64,000 nt of DNA, taken from NCBI RefSeq assembly GCF_021155765.1, contig NC_060114.1:2914001-2978000 (forward strand), read 5' to 3'. The notes under the pieces were generated by a model. The model had not been told where the DNA came from. It did not search any database and saw only the letters and a list, made by a program, of their open reading frames with translations. The stretch is from Diprion similis. Lineage: Eukaryota; Arthropoda; Insecta; Hymenoptera; Diprionidae. This document shows positions 33,795 to 46,059 of this stretch, piece by piece (the first letter of the stretch is position 1; the number at the start of each line of letters is the position of its first letter). The position numbers were made by a program, and so were the translations under genes.

Positions 33795-36700
33795 ATTCAG
33801 GTTTGTGTGTGGTGCCTGAAACAAGGCTAATCACTGAATTTTCCGTGAATTTGGTTCAGCATGTACCTGAAAGCACCAACTGTATTCAATTTCTCTCCTC
33901 TTCAAAAAAACCTTCAGATAACCCAACGTCGCTACACGTTAAATTTTTTAAACTTCTCGAGACGTTCGCTGAAAATTCAATATCTTAATAAATATGTTGA
34001 TAATTCACTAATTTTTTATTTACTTATTTCTTCATGTTTTTATAACTATTAAAATTGCACTTATTTTAACGTCACAGTTGCATGCCGTGAACATAGCAGA
34101 CCTACCTTTGTCGATCGCATTATCTCGTTCTTTATCATTCGTTGAATCAATTAACAAATGAACGGCAACGACTCAAATTTCGACATTGATTTCTTTTCGC
34201 TTTGTGCAGGCGCTACAGTCAATGGTTCGCCTCCGTTTCAATACCCCCCCCCCCCCCCCCCCATCGCCGCATCCGCCATCTTACCTGATATAACCCCAAA
34301 ATCTCGGTTTATTATATATATTATATTCTTTTAAAGATTGATTTATTACTGGTGAAAATTGTGATTTTTCAGAACGTTCTGTGAAAGAATAATCGTGTGC
34401 AAATAATTCGGCTTGAATTGAGTGTAATAATACTTTGTTCAATTTTTGATAAGAATAATTGGGGCTCGGCTGGTTTGAATAGGTCGGATAATTTGATCGG
34501 AAATATCTGAATAATTTGGTTGGCACTCAATAATGCGTGATTTACCAATTGTTTAGAGATGTTAATTTAAGAGTACTATTGATAACGGCAAGTGTGAGAA
34601 TGCTGATATTTCTCCTATCCTGGTTATTCGATTCTTGTTAAAAAATTATTTTATTTTGAAGCAACCGTGTATGGAGCCACACATTTGTGCGAGACTGTAG
34701 AGAAGAAAGACTAATCGTAAGCCTTGGGTTCAAATATTCTGATCAGCGGCAGTCTGAACGCTGTAAGACGGTCACATCGTTCAGGCGCTTCATCAATGAG
34801 TTAAGATTTGATCCCGGCTTGGTTACACTTGCATGGATTTATTGACATTTTCTTGGCCTTTGCGATGATTAGTGGCACAGGAAATTTCTTGGTATTTTCA
34901 GACAAAATCGATTTTACGACTGATGAAACCGCAATAGTATGGGGAAATCGGCCGATCAGCCTTCAAACCGTAACATTGAAATAAAGCGCTGTCTCGAAGC
35001 AGGTGAAAGGGCGCCAAGGGCGTGGCGGTAATGACTATGCCGATTCGTTTATAAGACTGAAATGGAAATCAAGTCGAATATTGTAGGAAACTGTACTGAA
35101 AATCCCCACACAGGCCACAATAAAGAATAGCGATTTCCAAATGAACACCATGAAGCCCTATTTATTGGAAAATCAAATTCACTTTGTAATTTTATAAAGG
35201 ATATGTGGAGTCTTAAGAAAACGAATATCAGTGATTATTATACTAAATTAATCATCCTATTCAGTGATGATTAATTCTGGACGATTTGAAGATAAAGATG
35301 ATCCGGATGGAGAATAAGACAGAGATGATGAATTGATGAGTCGATATTACAGGTGCATAATTAACTGAATTATCATGAATCAACGCCGAATACGAAATTG
35401 AATGTCGCGAAACATTCTCTTTGTCTGAATGCTGGTTGCAGTCGAGTTTTCGAACCAGAACATTACGAATTAAACTATCCGGTTCGTTTCGCTGTCGCTC
35501 TCTGAATCCAGCTACTCATTTAATTTTGTCGATCTAATGTAATCGAAGATTCGAATTTTTCCAAATATAATTCAAGCAGGTGAAACTTTTGTTTTTTATT
35601 CGGAACACGTTCATCACCTTCCTATTTGCTATTTTGTGCTGCATTAGACTCGACATCTATTATTGAGTAAAATCTGGTATATGATCCAAATAATTTGTCA
35701 GCGGCCATGGCAACAATTTATGTCACATGTCAATTTAGATACTCGTACCAGTAAAGCTTAAGATGATAGATCAGGTTTTTGATCCAGTTAAACTCAAAAA
35801 ACATTTGCAAATACAAGCCGGATTGTAGAGTCTCAAATTATTAATCGTTTTCATTTAATGATTTTATTATTTAATTTAAGATTTGTATAGAAAATGGAAC
35901 AGAAGATTTTCTGTCCATTCCAATACGAAAATATTGTTTATTGTATTTTTGTGTAGCATTGGAAGAAATATTGGTTATCACATATTGATATAAATGTTGA
36001 CTACTGCTATGGAATCTGGATCCGTGTTTTAATTACCGAGTGTAGAATCTGAATCCAATCCAAGCGTTTCTTAATTTTTTCATATCCTGATTTATTGTAT
36101 ATCTCAATTCGACTCGATTTGTCAATAGCTACAGCAATCTCTGGAAAACGAGTAGCTTATCTGGGCGCCTGACTTCGGGACGGTTCAGGTGTTTCAGATT
36201 CTTGCATTCAGTCAGATGGATATTTATATGACGTCTGAATACGTTACACCAATCCCATGTCTCATTTTTTTCACCATAGTAGTGTACGGTGCTGTTCTCA
36301 AATAAAATCATCCGTATTCTTACCCCTTGATATGTCTCATCCATCCAAAATTAGAAGCCGCTAAACTTAGAATTTTCTGATAGAAAATTTTAGGCAAAAT
36401 CACCAGGATGTCGAAACCCAGCTAAAAGTAGTTCATTGGTTAATAAGTTATGAATTATTCAGTACTGTTGTGACTGTCGTCTTGTGTTAAATTTATTTTT
36501 GGGCTACGCCAGGAAATTTAAAAAATCACAAAGCTCCATGCAAAATTACAAAAATTGTGTAGTCTTATAAAATATGATTTCCACGAATGGTTTGAAACTT
36601 ATAGATTATTCCATGTATGCGTTTAAAAGTAGATTTATTCAATGTCTGCTATTGTCACTTTAAGTTCATATATTTGAACCCCTTCATAACTCGAATCAAA

Positions 36701-38102
36701 CTTTTTGAAAAAAAAATAATTACGTCTTTGTCAAGAAATAGGGCTATGCTACTGAAAACCTGTTTTTTATAGTTCAATACCGATTCTCGTTACAGTCTTT
36801 TGAGCATTGAATTTCTTAACTAACATCTGCATCAGAGGCTGAGAGATTGACACAAAGAAACCGCATTCTTTCGGTTTTAAGTCTTGAGCTTCATTTGATG
36901 ATACAAAATGAGTTTTCAAATGTGTGCAAGATTTTCGAAAACTTAATCATGTGTTACTGCGCACCAGGTTGTAACAGAAATCAAAAGAAAAATAAAGCAC
37001 AAGTGAAGCATTAACATAGCTTTTACCATTCACGAATGTTATTCATAATGATAATATGAAGCAAATACACCCAACGAGATATGACTAAGCCAAAGGGTAT
37101 GTAGTACATGGTATGTAGTACTCATACCTTTACCGAACGAGCAGACTCACCCTTATTTTTCATATCTTAAATAAACAAATGAACGGGAAGGGTTAAAATT
37201 TCGATGGTGTATTGCTCTTGCGTAACGGAAAGTCAGGAAAGTTACTAATATCTTGAAAATCATCACAATGAAATGCGTGGATGAGATACTTTTCGCCATT
37301 CCAGAAAGAATAAGGAGTAAATTGAGCCATTCGGGAAATTATTATAATTCGTACTTCTCGTTAGCTGACTCCGGTAAACGTTGTCGATATTGCATGAAAA
37401 TAGTTACACGATGGCTCATTTCACTCATCATTCTTTTCGCAAAGACGGAAGGTATCTCATTCATGGAATTTATGGCCACAGAAATGTGTGAAATGCAAAA
37501 AATAGTAACACGTTTCAAAAAACCACACATTTTTTTCAAGACGTACTACTGGGCGCCAGATCGAGACTGCTGCACACAGCCAGCTGCGTTACCGGTTTCT
37601 CCCACTCTAAAGCTGGAATTTCATGGGCAGCAGGCTGCAACCGCAACTTTGCCCCTATTGGTTCAAAGTTTGTCACTAGATAAATGTTACCACATTTAGC
37701 AGCACCACTTGAAGCTCAACTGAATGAACATCAAGCAGCCAAGGAGGGTAACAATCAGCAAAACGGTAGACTTGCATCCTGTGATTGCACCAACTGTTGC
37801 CACAATAGCAAGTTTTCGTCTTCTTAAAATGTCTTCATTTCTTTTCTCGAGTATTTGCTGACATTATTTATGTTATTCATATAATTTTTGATTGTAAGAC
37901 ATTTTAAAATAGCGTTTGTACTAAATTTTGATTCATTGGTCTGAACAAGAATATAATATCTACTTTGTAGGTTAGAATTCGTAGCACTGCTCTTGCTGTG
38001 CGGTAAAATCTCTTTTCATGAGCAGTAAATATTCCTAGAAACTTTTGATCACGTGATTACTTTGCGGCTGCTGCTTGCTGCGCATGAAAAGGCACCCTTA
38101 AA
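33795..38102. other. Intergenic, no gene recognised
   Basis: Contains a run of about 22 C at 34240-34262. Open frames at 36129-36344 (minus, 71 codons, WDWCNVF) and 37253-37699 (plus, 148 codons) are unusually long for this composition. I could not match them to a family or give them good exon structure. At 36950-37010 a CYCAPGCNRNQKKNK reading recalls the start of a THAP finger but stops at once. Confidence 0.4.
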
Positions 38103-38357
38103 CTGCTTTTTCACGGGCAGCAAACAGCTGGATGCAGCAGCAGCAAAAATACTCTGATTGGTCAATGATTCTGGTGTTTTCTTCAGCATCTTGCAATACA
38201 TGAAAATCGCTGTTCGAAGTAGAAACGAACCTACTTTTTACAGTAGTTGATTTTCCTGCATACAGCGGAAGCCCCCCCCGCCATGTCATAGCAAACAGCC
38301 CTACGAGAGGATGTTGCTGTTGTTACATCCCGCTGTCTGCTGCACGTGAAAAAGCAG
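38103..38357. mobile_element. MITE with CTGCTTTTTCACG terminal repeats
   Basis: The two 26-bp ends are inverted copies with 24 matches: CTGCTTTTTCACGGGCAGCA on the left, and CTGCTTTTTCACGTGCAGCA read from the right. The 255-bp element has no coding content. Its right end lies about 65 bp before the reverse-transcriptase relic. Confidence 0.6.
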
Positions 38358-38423
38358 CATTACCACGAGAGTCAATAGAAGGATATGATCCCAGCATACA
38401 TGCATAACTCCATTCAGACTTTT

Positions 38424-40270
38424 AGAATACATATACATGCCATTCGGTTCAATTAACGCAGCTCAAACTTTTCAAAGATATATATTTCGTGTTTCAGGCA
38501 ATTTGGGATTCGTGTTCACATATGTCGATGATATACTTATTGCTTCAGAACGTCGGAGTAACATGAAAAACTTATAAGGATCGTTTTACAACGCCTTAAA
38601 GACGCGTAACACTATGCCGTGAAAAATGGAACTAGAAAAAACAGAACTAGTGTTTTCAGGTCATTTAATCAATGGTGAAGGAAGCTGGCCTACACCAGAA
38701 AAAGTTGAAGCAATTTCCGAATACATAGAACCAAAAACGATAATCGAAATGCAAAGATTTCTCGGTCTTGCAAATTTTTACAGGAGAAGTATCCGAAAGG
38801 CCGCAACACATCTCAAGTATCTGTAAATGTGTGTATTCCCACAAAAAACAACAAACGCGAAATAGTTTGGACACCCGAAGCAAAAACAGCTTTTGGTCAG
38901 ATCAAAAAAGATTTATCTAATACAGTTTTAACAAGCACACCGTTGTTACACTGCGGAAACATAAATTGTGTCAGACGTATCCGATTCTGGAATCGGCCCA
39001 TGCGTAGAACAATTTAATGAGGATGTTTGCAAACCATTTTAGGATTCTTTTCAAAACAATTTACACCAAACCAACTGAAATGTAGTGCGTACGAAGCAGA
39101 GTTGACTGTCAGTTACGAAGGTATTAAATATTTTAAACATGTTTGAGAAAAAAAATAGTTCAAGGTTATGAGAGACCACAAACCATTAATTTATGCGTTT
39201 ACACAAAAGTCAGAAATAGCCTCACTGAGGCAACAACGTCAACTTCCGTTCATATCACAATTTACAACTAAAATAGGATACTTACCTGGTCAAGAACGTG
39301 TTGCAGCAGATGCCTTTTTGCGAATTGAAGCACTCCATCTTCCTATAGAAATTGAACTCGATGAACTCGCAGGTAAACAAGAACGAGACATTGAGTTAAA
39401 GGCAAAATGTGAAAACTGAGGAGTACTCATGAAACAGTTGGGACAGCCGACTTTCAAATGCTTCGAAATACTTGTGATATGCTTTTGAAACAGTATGAAA
39501 TGCATGGGAATTATCTAGTCTGAAACGGTGTGAATGGTGTGAAATGATTGTAAAATGCGTAATGATTGGGGCACGAACATGTTGAATAGTTATATCCCCT
39601 CGGTGAAAACCCAAATTTTCCAATGTCACTTAAGCGCACGCAGTAGGGACCGACCAACACGCAGGTATGGGTCGAAATAACTGGAGAGTAAATTCGACAA
39701 TACATTCCAAAATCGCTACGTTTGGCCAAATATGCATAAAGGCATTGGAAAGTAGTGCAAAGAATTTTTATATTGTATTGATGGCCAGAAGCCGTACCTA
39801 TACAAAACAGAGAAGCTACAACACTTGCAAGAGCATTTTGCACTGATGCAAGCCCTGTAGAATATCTTTACGGAAAAACTCTTCGTATACGAGATGAACT
39901 CATACTTCCAGAATATTTTATACTCAACCCAGAAATTTTACTTTCAGAATTCAGAGAACACATGACAAAAGGTAAATCCAGTTCCAATACAACGCAAAGA
40001 TAAAAAAAACGTGAATTTTTCCATAAGGATTTACATAGTAGTACATATCTATTGTTACGAATTAATTCAACGATAAAACAGGATCGCAAAAAGTATTAGA
40101 ACGAGTTTCCGATCGTGTTTTTAAGATCTAAGTAGAAGGTATTAAAAAAAGTGTCTCAGTAAAAAACTTGAGACCAGTATATTTGAACGATCAAACAAAC
40201 TCATCTGTACGTGAAGTTCGATCGTTCTCGTCCACTGAAGTTCCCCAGGACAAAGAATCGCGGCAAAGGT
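38424..40270 (+). pseudogene. Ty3/gypsy pol relic (RT, RNase H, integrase)
   Basis: Order fits Ty3/gypsy pol. RT has MPFGSINAAQTFQRYI, the YVDDILIAS catalytic box, FSGHLINGEG and QRFLGLANFYRR. The RNase H and tether part has VWTPEAKTAFGQIKKDL, FFSKQFTPNQ, DHKPLIYAFTQ and GQERVAADAFLRIEAL. The integrase part has WPEAVPIQNREATTLARAF and then KVLERVSDRVFKI and VSVKNLRPVYL near 40090-40190. At least eight stops and several frame changes interrupt it. Part of the integrase core is missing between ARAFC and SPVEYLYGKTLR. The 5' part of RT, protease and gag are absent; the relic at 11.6-14.4 kb carries just those, but the two may be unrelated copies. RT makes cDNA from element RNA and integrase inserts it; neither can work here. 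Confidence 0.85.
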
Positions 40271-40339
40271 AGGAAGCTGCAATTCCTGGCATCGAGGTTT
40301 TGAAATCACGATAACACGTCTGTGGACGTCATTCCGAGC

Positions 40340-40848
40340 GTGGTGTTAATATACATGGCGTGCCTAGGAGTGCAGCGTCTTTCTACAAAAAAGTTTCTCT
40401 CTTGCACTGGACTTGGCTTAAGTAAGATGTGTACCAATGGCGCCGAAATACTCTAGATCGGTGGTGATTAATTATTGGGACGTTGAATCTGCGTGGGAAA
40501 AAATGAGCTAGACTTTTGGTACGTTTTTAGAGCTAGTCACGAAGTCACAGGGAGATTATTTTGAGACGCACCCTTTAAATAACTCACACCACAACTATAG
40601 ATGATGGCATTACCGAACAGGGTAGCGTTCGCAAGAAAAACAATTCCGTAACAATATAGGGATTTCTTTATAGACAGTTGGTATACATCTCACTTAAACG
40701 CTTTGGTTATACTTTTCCTCAGAGCCGCTGGGGCGCTGTAATAGGGCGATACGGGTACCTTCCACTCTATCCTATACTCTTTGGCTTTGATCTCGAAGAA
40801 AAAGGCGTGTCGTAGGAGTTCTAGGCGCACCTTGCATACTCACACCGC
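40340..40848 (+). mobile_element. Non-autonomous TIR element, copy 1
   Basis: Left end GTGGTGTTAATATACATGG; right end is the inverse of GCGGTGTGAGTATGCAAGG. Inside, CTAGGAGTGCAGC and CTAGAACTCCTACGAC mark the two subterminal sides. The same termini and interior occur in opposite orientation at 56444-57038. It has inserted just after the gypsy pol relic. No protein is encoded. Confidence 0.7.
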
Positions 40849-41030
40849 GATTCCAAGCCAAAATGCATTGTTCGAAAGTTATTGAAGCGATGCTTACCCT
40901 TAGGTTGCGCTGCTCCACGTGGTGGAAATGTGTACTACGCTTTAGCCACATAATTTGAGTCACCCCCCACCCTACGAATTTCCAGACATGTATGTAAGTC
41001 TGTGTCATAGTCAATGGTTGTGGCTGCATT

Positions 41031-41042
41031 CAAGATGGCCGC
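41031..41042 (+). promoter_or_regulatory. YY1/Pho-like motif upstream of the BED gene
   Basis: CAAGATGGCCGC matches the AAGATGGC core bound by YY1/Pleiohomeotic and common at downstream core promoters. It is 340 bp before the proposed start codon of the BED-finger gene and in the same direction. GATA-like CTTATCT repeats lie at 41185-41215. Assignment is positional. Confidence 0.35.
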
Positions 41043-41381
41043 GTCGAGGCGATTAAATGGATTAAAATTCAACAATTTCGTTGTGCCCATAGGGTTATAG
41101 GACCTATGGTCAGTGTTATGGTCGCACGTCGTCTCATCTATCATCTGATCTGAAATCTAGATGTGTTGAGAACAGCCTTATCTATCTGCTTATCTGAAGT
41201 TTAATAGATAAATGATTGTATTCTACTGTATTTCCAGTGAACAACGTTATTTCGTGATATTGTAGTGCAGGTTAAAATTACAAATAATCTGTCTTCTCAA
41301 GATAAAAAATTAACTTTGCAATATATAACGGCCTGCACTTGTTTTATCCTCCAGAGCACTCGCATTCATTCGCATTGCACG

Positions 41382-43648
41382 ATGGACAATTTTTCCACGC
41401 AGAGGTACACAGAGACTAAAATGGAAAGCTTTGATTCGTGTATGATCGATGCTCCTAACCAACAACCAGAATTGGTTCAACCAGTCACAGAGCAGTCGCA
41501 ACCGCAACAACAAATAGACTCTCAAGAAAGTCACGATGGTATGCATCCACAGCATCAGTCAACACCGTTGCCGTTAATACAAATTCAACCAAACTCTCAG
41601 CCCAATGCAACACTCACCCCGGTACGACTTCCGGCAATCCTGGATGGAGAATTTTTCACCGTAATCAGAGTTCAGGAGACGAACGTCACAGTTAGATGTC
41701 TACAGTGTCAAAAATTACTCAATGGGAACCTCAAATCAACTGGGAATTTTCTTAGTCACGTCAAAGTACGATACTTATAATTCATTGTTATGCTTAAAGT
41801 ATGCACTTTCCTTTTTATTTATTTACAAAGTATTCATTCAGCAGTTCTTTTCTTTCAGAGAGTACACCCGTTTTTGATTGAAAAGATTAAAACAAAATCG
41901 AATCAAAGGAAACCTGCCACTGTTTATATAGACATGACTGCCGACTCCTGTCCAGAAATCGTCAGAACTAAGAGAGGATATAGGAAATGTTACAAAAGCG
42001 TAAGGTTTTACTGGCATTAGTATTCCATTTATGTCTAGATCCTTCAAATTCTGTTCAATGGCTTATCTCTCACACTCCATATTGATCCATAGTCGTTATT
42101 CATATGTGCTTGTATAGCAAAAGAAACAATTATGTCAAGCTGCAAATGAACTGCAAATACTCACAACTTGACTGTCATTGGTATACTGATTCATTTGTAA
42201 AAGTAGGGTAATCCACGTGTACTGGGCCACCATCAGATCTAGTCACCTCTGATTTTTTTCCCCTATTGAGATTTTCTTTACTATCTTAGAGTAAAAATAC
42301 TTTCTCTCACAATTTTTCTGGTCCCTCTGCAAAGTCCTCAAGAGTCCACATTTGACAGTTTATAAAATCTAAGAATTTTCAAACTATGTTATCTTGGACT
42401 TAAAATGTTGTATCCATAAAAAACAAGCTGGTCAATGGGTTCATCTGAAATCTAAGTTTTTTAGAAGCAAAGTATTTAGAACCTTGAAGAAAAAGTTTTG
42501 GTTACATAAAATTAGTTCGAAGATCAACGAGCGAAATTTCGTAACTATTGTCAATTTTTTGAATCTCAATTTTTTTCCAGATTCTACACATTTTTCTATA
42601 CCTGACCACATTTTCCTTCAGATGGGGAAATTCCACTTTCATTTACAATGAAATAATTTGATCATTTTGCTGAATTTGTTGAAAATTACGTAATTCTCGA
42701 AAATTTGGAAACTTGTTTTTTGGGTTCTATACCGCCATTGCAGATTACATGATGTGTTCCCACAGATGGAAAAATTCGATTTCCACGTGCCCTGAAGAAA
42801 ACGAAAAAAAAAAACAAGCGAGGAAAAAATATTTTTTCCGCGATACTTCGCGATCAAAAAGATCAGCGAATGTCCGAAAACTGCTAAGAAAATATTTTCA
42901 AATTTTTTATCAATTCAGCATTATATACTTTGTCATAACTAGTTAATAGTGATATACATCTGCTGACGATGTATTTCTCCAGTTCTGGTTTGTGGTTCTT
43001 GAAGTAATACATATGCAGAGCATAAAAACTTTACAACTATCTTCTTTAATTTGAAGATTATAATTAAACTTGCTATAGTAATGTAATATTTGTGAATTTT
43101 TTTGTCGTAATGCTATGGCTCAAAGTATACTTTTTTCATGAATCTCAAGACAGAAACTTCATACCGACATAATTATACATTTTAGAAAAACACGAAACCA
43201 AGGAATAATTTTTTTATAATGATCTAAATTTGGAAGGTTAATTATTCACATTTCAATTTTTTCGGTTACACCAAAGACGACCCATATAATTTGAACTCTT
43301 ACTCCTTCATTATTTCGAACAATTAATAATGAATTTATTGTTTTCTCAAAGGAGAAATACCCACCTGGAACAGACGAAGCTTGTGATCAGCCGATCGAAT
43401 GGTCTGAATCTCCAATAACTCGCAGGCGGAGATCGGAAGAGCCAAACGATACTGGTGAAATATTGAAGTTGTCACATAATAACTCATTTGTGGTCGAAGA
43501 TGAGTATGATGCCATTGGTCGTAACATTGCGGCCAAATTGCGCAACATGCGACTTGACCAAAGGATAATTAGTGAAAAACTGTTGAATGATATTTTATTC
43601 GAAGCACAACTTGGCAATCTCCACAGAGATTCAACTATACATATATAA
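41382..43648 (+). CDS. BED-type zinc-finger protein
   Basis: Exons 41382-41765, 41859-41999 and 43352-43648 join in phase 0 (donors GTACGA and GTAAGG; acceptors TTTCAG and CTCAAAG), giving 273 residues. The start ATG has A at -3 and G at +4; an in-frame upstream ATG at 41265 would add 39 residues. Residues 25-80 are rich in Gln/Pro. A BED finger spans the first junction: C106-x2-C109, STGNFLSHVKRVHP with H126 and H131. Exon 3 carries an acidic/Arg stretch and a helical C-terminus (DEYDAIGRNIAAKLRNMRLD, then ISEKLLNDILFEAQLG), resembling the BESS-like tails of insect DNA-binding proteins. BED fingers bind DNA, so the protein is probably a nuclear regulator, perhaps derived from a hAT transposase. 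No transposase catalytic domain is present. No frame breaks. Confidence 0.78.
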
Positions 43649-44405
43649 AAAGAAACTGTATAATGTCATCTGCTTGGTGTATAATATGAAAGAAAGGATA
43701 CATTCATTTTTGAGGGATGGACAACATATGTGCTTGACTCAATGTTGTGAAAACAGAATGCACGAGCACTACACTGATTTACCCATGAAGCTGTAAGAGT
43801 TTCACGAAGTTGAAATTTGTAGCGTCAACGCAATGAATCAATGAAGAAAGGTATCGAACTTTCGCAACCTTATTAATTGGAAATTTTCAGGGCTTGCGAT
43901 TGCAAAGTGAGTATGCTTCGCTTCATTTATAGTGCAGTTACTGGTTGAAAAATAGATGTGACCTCAGATCAAATCCAAGTGCGCTGAATTTTGTTGTACA
44001 CCAACCTTTCATCGCTCATAATACGCTGTGGAAAGTTCTCAACTACCTGTTGTAGAAATTACTTTTGACAGTGCTGAAAATCGTTAATTTTTTCTGATTA
44101 TAATTTTACAACTACGAAAGTTAAAAATGATGGAAAGTTGAGCAAATTTCTCACGTGAAAGATCGTCTACAGTTTTTTCATAGAAGCAATAATTTCCTCG
44201 AAAACTCGGCACGAAAGTCATGACACAAGGAAATACTATCGTTTTATTATATTCTGTGCGGAAATTAGGGTATGACAGGTGAAAAGCAATCTGTGAGTTA
44301 TATTAAGAATGAAAGACATATTGAATGGATATAAGTTCTATATAAAAAAAAGTGTTGAAATTAATTATGAGAAAAGTCTTCTGTAATTTATTTGAAAAAG
44401 CAGTT
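43649..44405. other. 3' flank of the BED-finger gene
   Basis: Likely begins with the 3' UTR of the BED gene. I found no clean AATAAA close to the stop and no other feature. Confidence 0.4.
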
Positions 44406-44738
44406 TCAGAGTGTACCTGTACACATTTTATTACAATTAAAGGTTATACTTATTCTACTTCTAATTACGGCTTGTTCGCAGACATGAGGACACAACAAAT
44501 TCAGGTAAATTTTTCCCAGCGGCTCTCGTTGTCGTTTATTATCCTGCAGAATAATTTCTTTAACCAATAGAAGCAAAGATTTAGGAATGAAACCATTGAT
44601 GTCATCAAACACATTATTGCTAGGATGATAATATTCAGTTTCGCAGGCTACTGAACAAATATCGCATTGAAGAATTCGTGCAGATGCTACTAGAACTCCT
44701 AAACTGTTCTTCCTGGAAATCTTGTTTCCCATTTTCAT
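44406..44738 (-). pseudogene. Relic of a transposon-associated insect protein, C-part
   Basis: The minus-strand frame contains VFDDINGFIPKSLLLLVKEI followed by ILQDNKRQ. A displaced KISRKNSLGVLVASARIL segment precedes it. This DIN-x-x-IP...LxxLxxxIxL pattern is typical of a large unnamed family repeated in many insect genomes, whose N-terminal Cys-rich part is represented at 45750-46059. Segment order and frame are disturbed, so it is a relic. No function is known to me. Confidence 0.5.
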
Positions 44739-44892
44739 ACCATTTATTGTTCAAAGTATAGTGCATGTCTCATGAACAAGCAATGGTTAATTTTCCAGTT
44801 TTACTGGTAAAAGCGATTCTATCTCGGTATCTTTCTTCAAGTTTTTTTTATTGTTTTTTTGTTTTACTTATAATGTAACTAGAACAATTTGA

Positions 44893-45293
44893 CAGGGTGG
44901 CCACACACCTAGAAAATCTGGAAAACCTGGAAATGTCAGGAGATTTAAAAGGGGTCTTGAAAAACCTGGAATTGTCAAGGGATTTTTAAAATGGTCATGG
45001 AAAAAACTGGAAATTTCACTTTTCTATCATGGGAATTAGAAACGATTTTTTGAGGTAATAAGTTTACTTTTTTTCGTCGAAAAAAAACAAATTGGCTCAA
45101 ACTGAATTTTTTTACGTTATATTTTTCCTCAATTCGAATTGAATTTTAACCGAATATAGAAATAGTACGCTGAATGATTTAGGTTTTAGTAAATAACTAG
45201 AACTGGGAAAATGTCAAGGAAAACTAGGCTTTAGGTCCCGAAAAAACTGAAAATGTCATCGAATTTTTTTCCCAAAAATTTGTGGCCACCCTG
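44893..45293. mobile_element. MITE with CAGGGTGGCCACA ends and TTTGA duplication
   Basis: Starts CAGGGTGGCCACA and ends TGTGGCCACCCTG (13-bp perfect TIR). TTTGA flanks it at 44888-44892 and 45294-45298, a 5-bp target duplication. The interior contains several CCTGGAAATGTCAGG-like units. There is no open frame of note. The superfamily is not certain from ends alone. It lies between the two parts of the minus-strand relic. Confidence 0.85.
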
Positions 45294-45749
45294 TTTGATC
45301 ATCCAGAAAGCGACCTTTTTGGTTTCCTGTGCTTAAAGTATAAAAATTAACGAAGTAAACATCGTGGTATTGGTCTTTAGCTGCAATCAAATCAGATTCC
45401 TAAGTAATACATTGTTTAACCCTTAGCTAGCACTGTTCCCTAGCACAACATAACTGGTATACTGGAACGTCTCATAACCCAACCACTAAAATTCATATCG
45501 CTAGTAAACGATTATATATTTAAGTTACAAAAATTACCAGTGAGTCCTAAAATTGATTTTTTTTTTCTTATTAAGCATGAAAAAAATTAATAAACGTGGA
45601 GAAACTATCGAAAATTCCAAAGAAATCGGAAAAATACATTTTTTGGTTTTCATTCTCATTGGTTTAAAATGAGTATGAGCAAGAGTGGACGTTTGGTACC
45701 TTACAAGTCCAGTTAAGGGTCAACAGCTTTTGACAGTTATTCACCTTTT

Positions 45750-46059
45750 TTCTTTGCCATTTTCACGATATTTTCTTTGAAGTTGATTCCAGAAACGTGG
45801 CTGATTTTTTCTGAAGCTCTGCACTTTCCGTTTTCCATTTTTTCATCCGCATTATTTCCACAAATAAGACGAAGACTTTCAAATCGATAGCCGGTTTGTT
45901 CGATCGCACTCTGCTTTTTAACGGGCTATACGCTAAGGAGTTGGCAGCATTGTCCGAGGAACGTTGCCGTTTGAAAACTTTTAGGCTTGAATCCCATGTA
46001 TAATTTTTACGGCATTCGATGTGCACTCGAGTTGAAGTAACACGACGAAATAAATACAT
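45750..46059 (-). pseudogene. Relic of a transposon-associated insect protein, N-part
   Basis: The open minus frame reads RVHIECRKNYT near its start and SPLKSRVRSNKPA in the middle. The homologous continuation then switches frame to LICGNNADEKMENGK and ISHVSGINFKENIVK. VHxECRxNYxxK followed by a C-x2-C...K block marks the same unnamed insect family as 44406-44738. Frame breaks show decay. The two parts together suggest one inactivated gene of at least 1.6 kb, interrupted by a MITE. Confidence 0.5.

Noticed and set aside
34720-34790. tRNA-like GGGTTCAAATATTC motif
   Set aside because: No A box at the right distance and no cloverleaf pairing.
36129-36344. 71-codon minus-strand ORF with WDWCNVF
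   Set aside because: Looks somewhat coding-like, but I could not match it to a family. A strong GTAAGA donor inside it is not consistent with one continuous exon.
36950-37699. Possible THAP-domain gene
   Set aside because: The CYCAPGCNRNQ reading stops after 23 codons, and the 148-codon ORF that follows lacks the conserved THAP residues.
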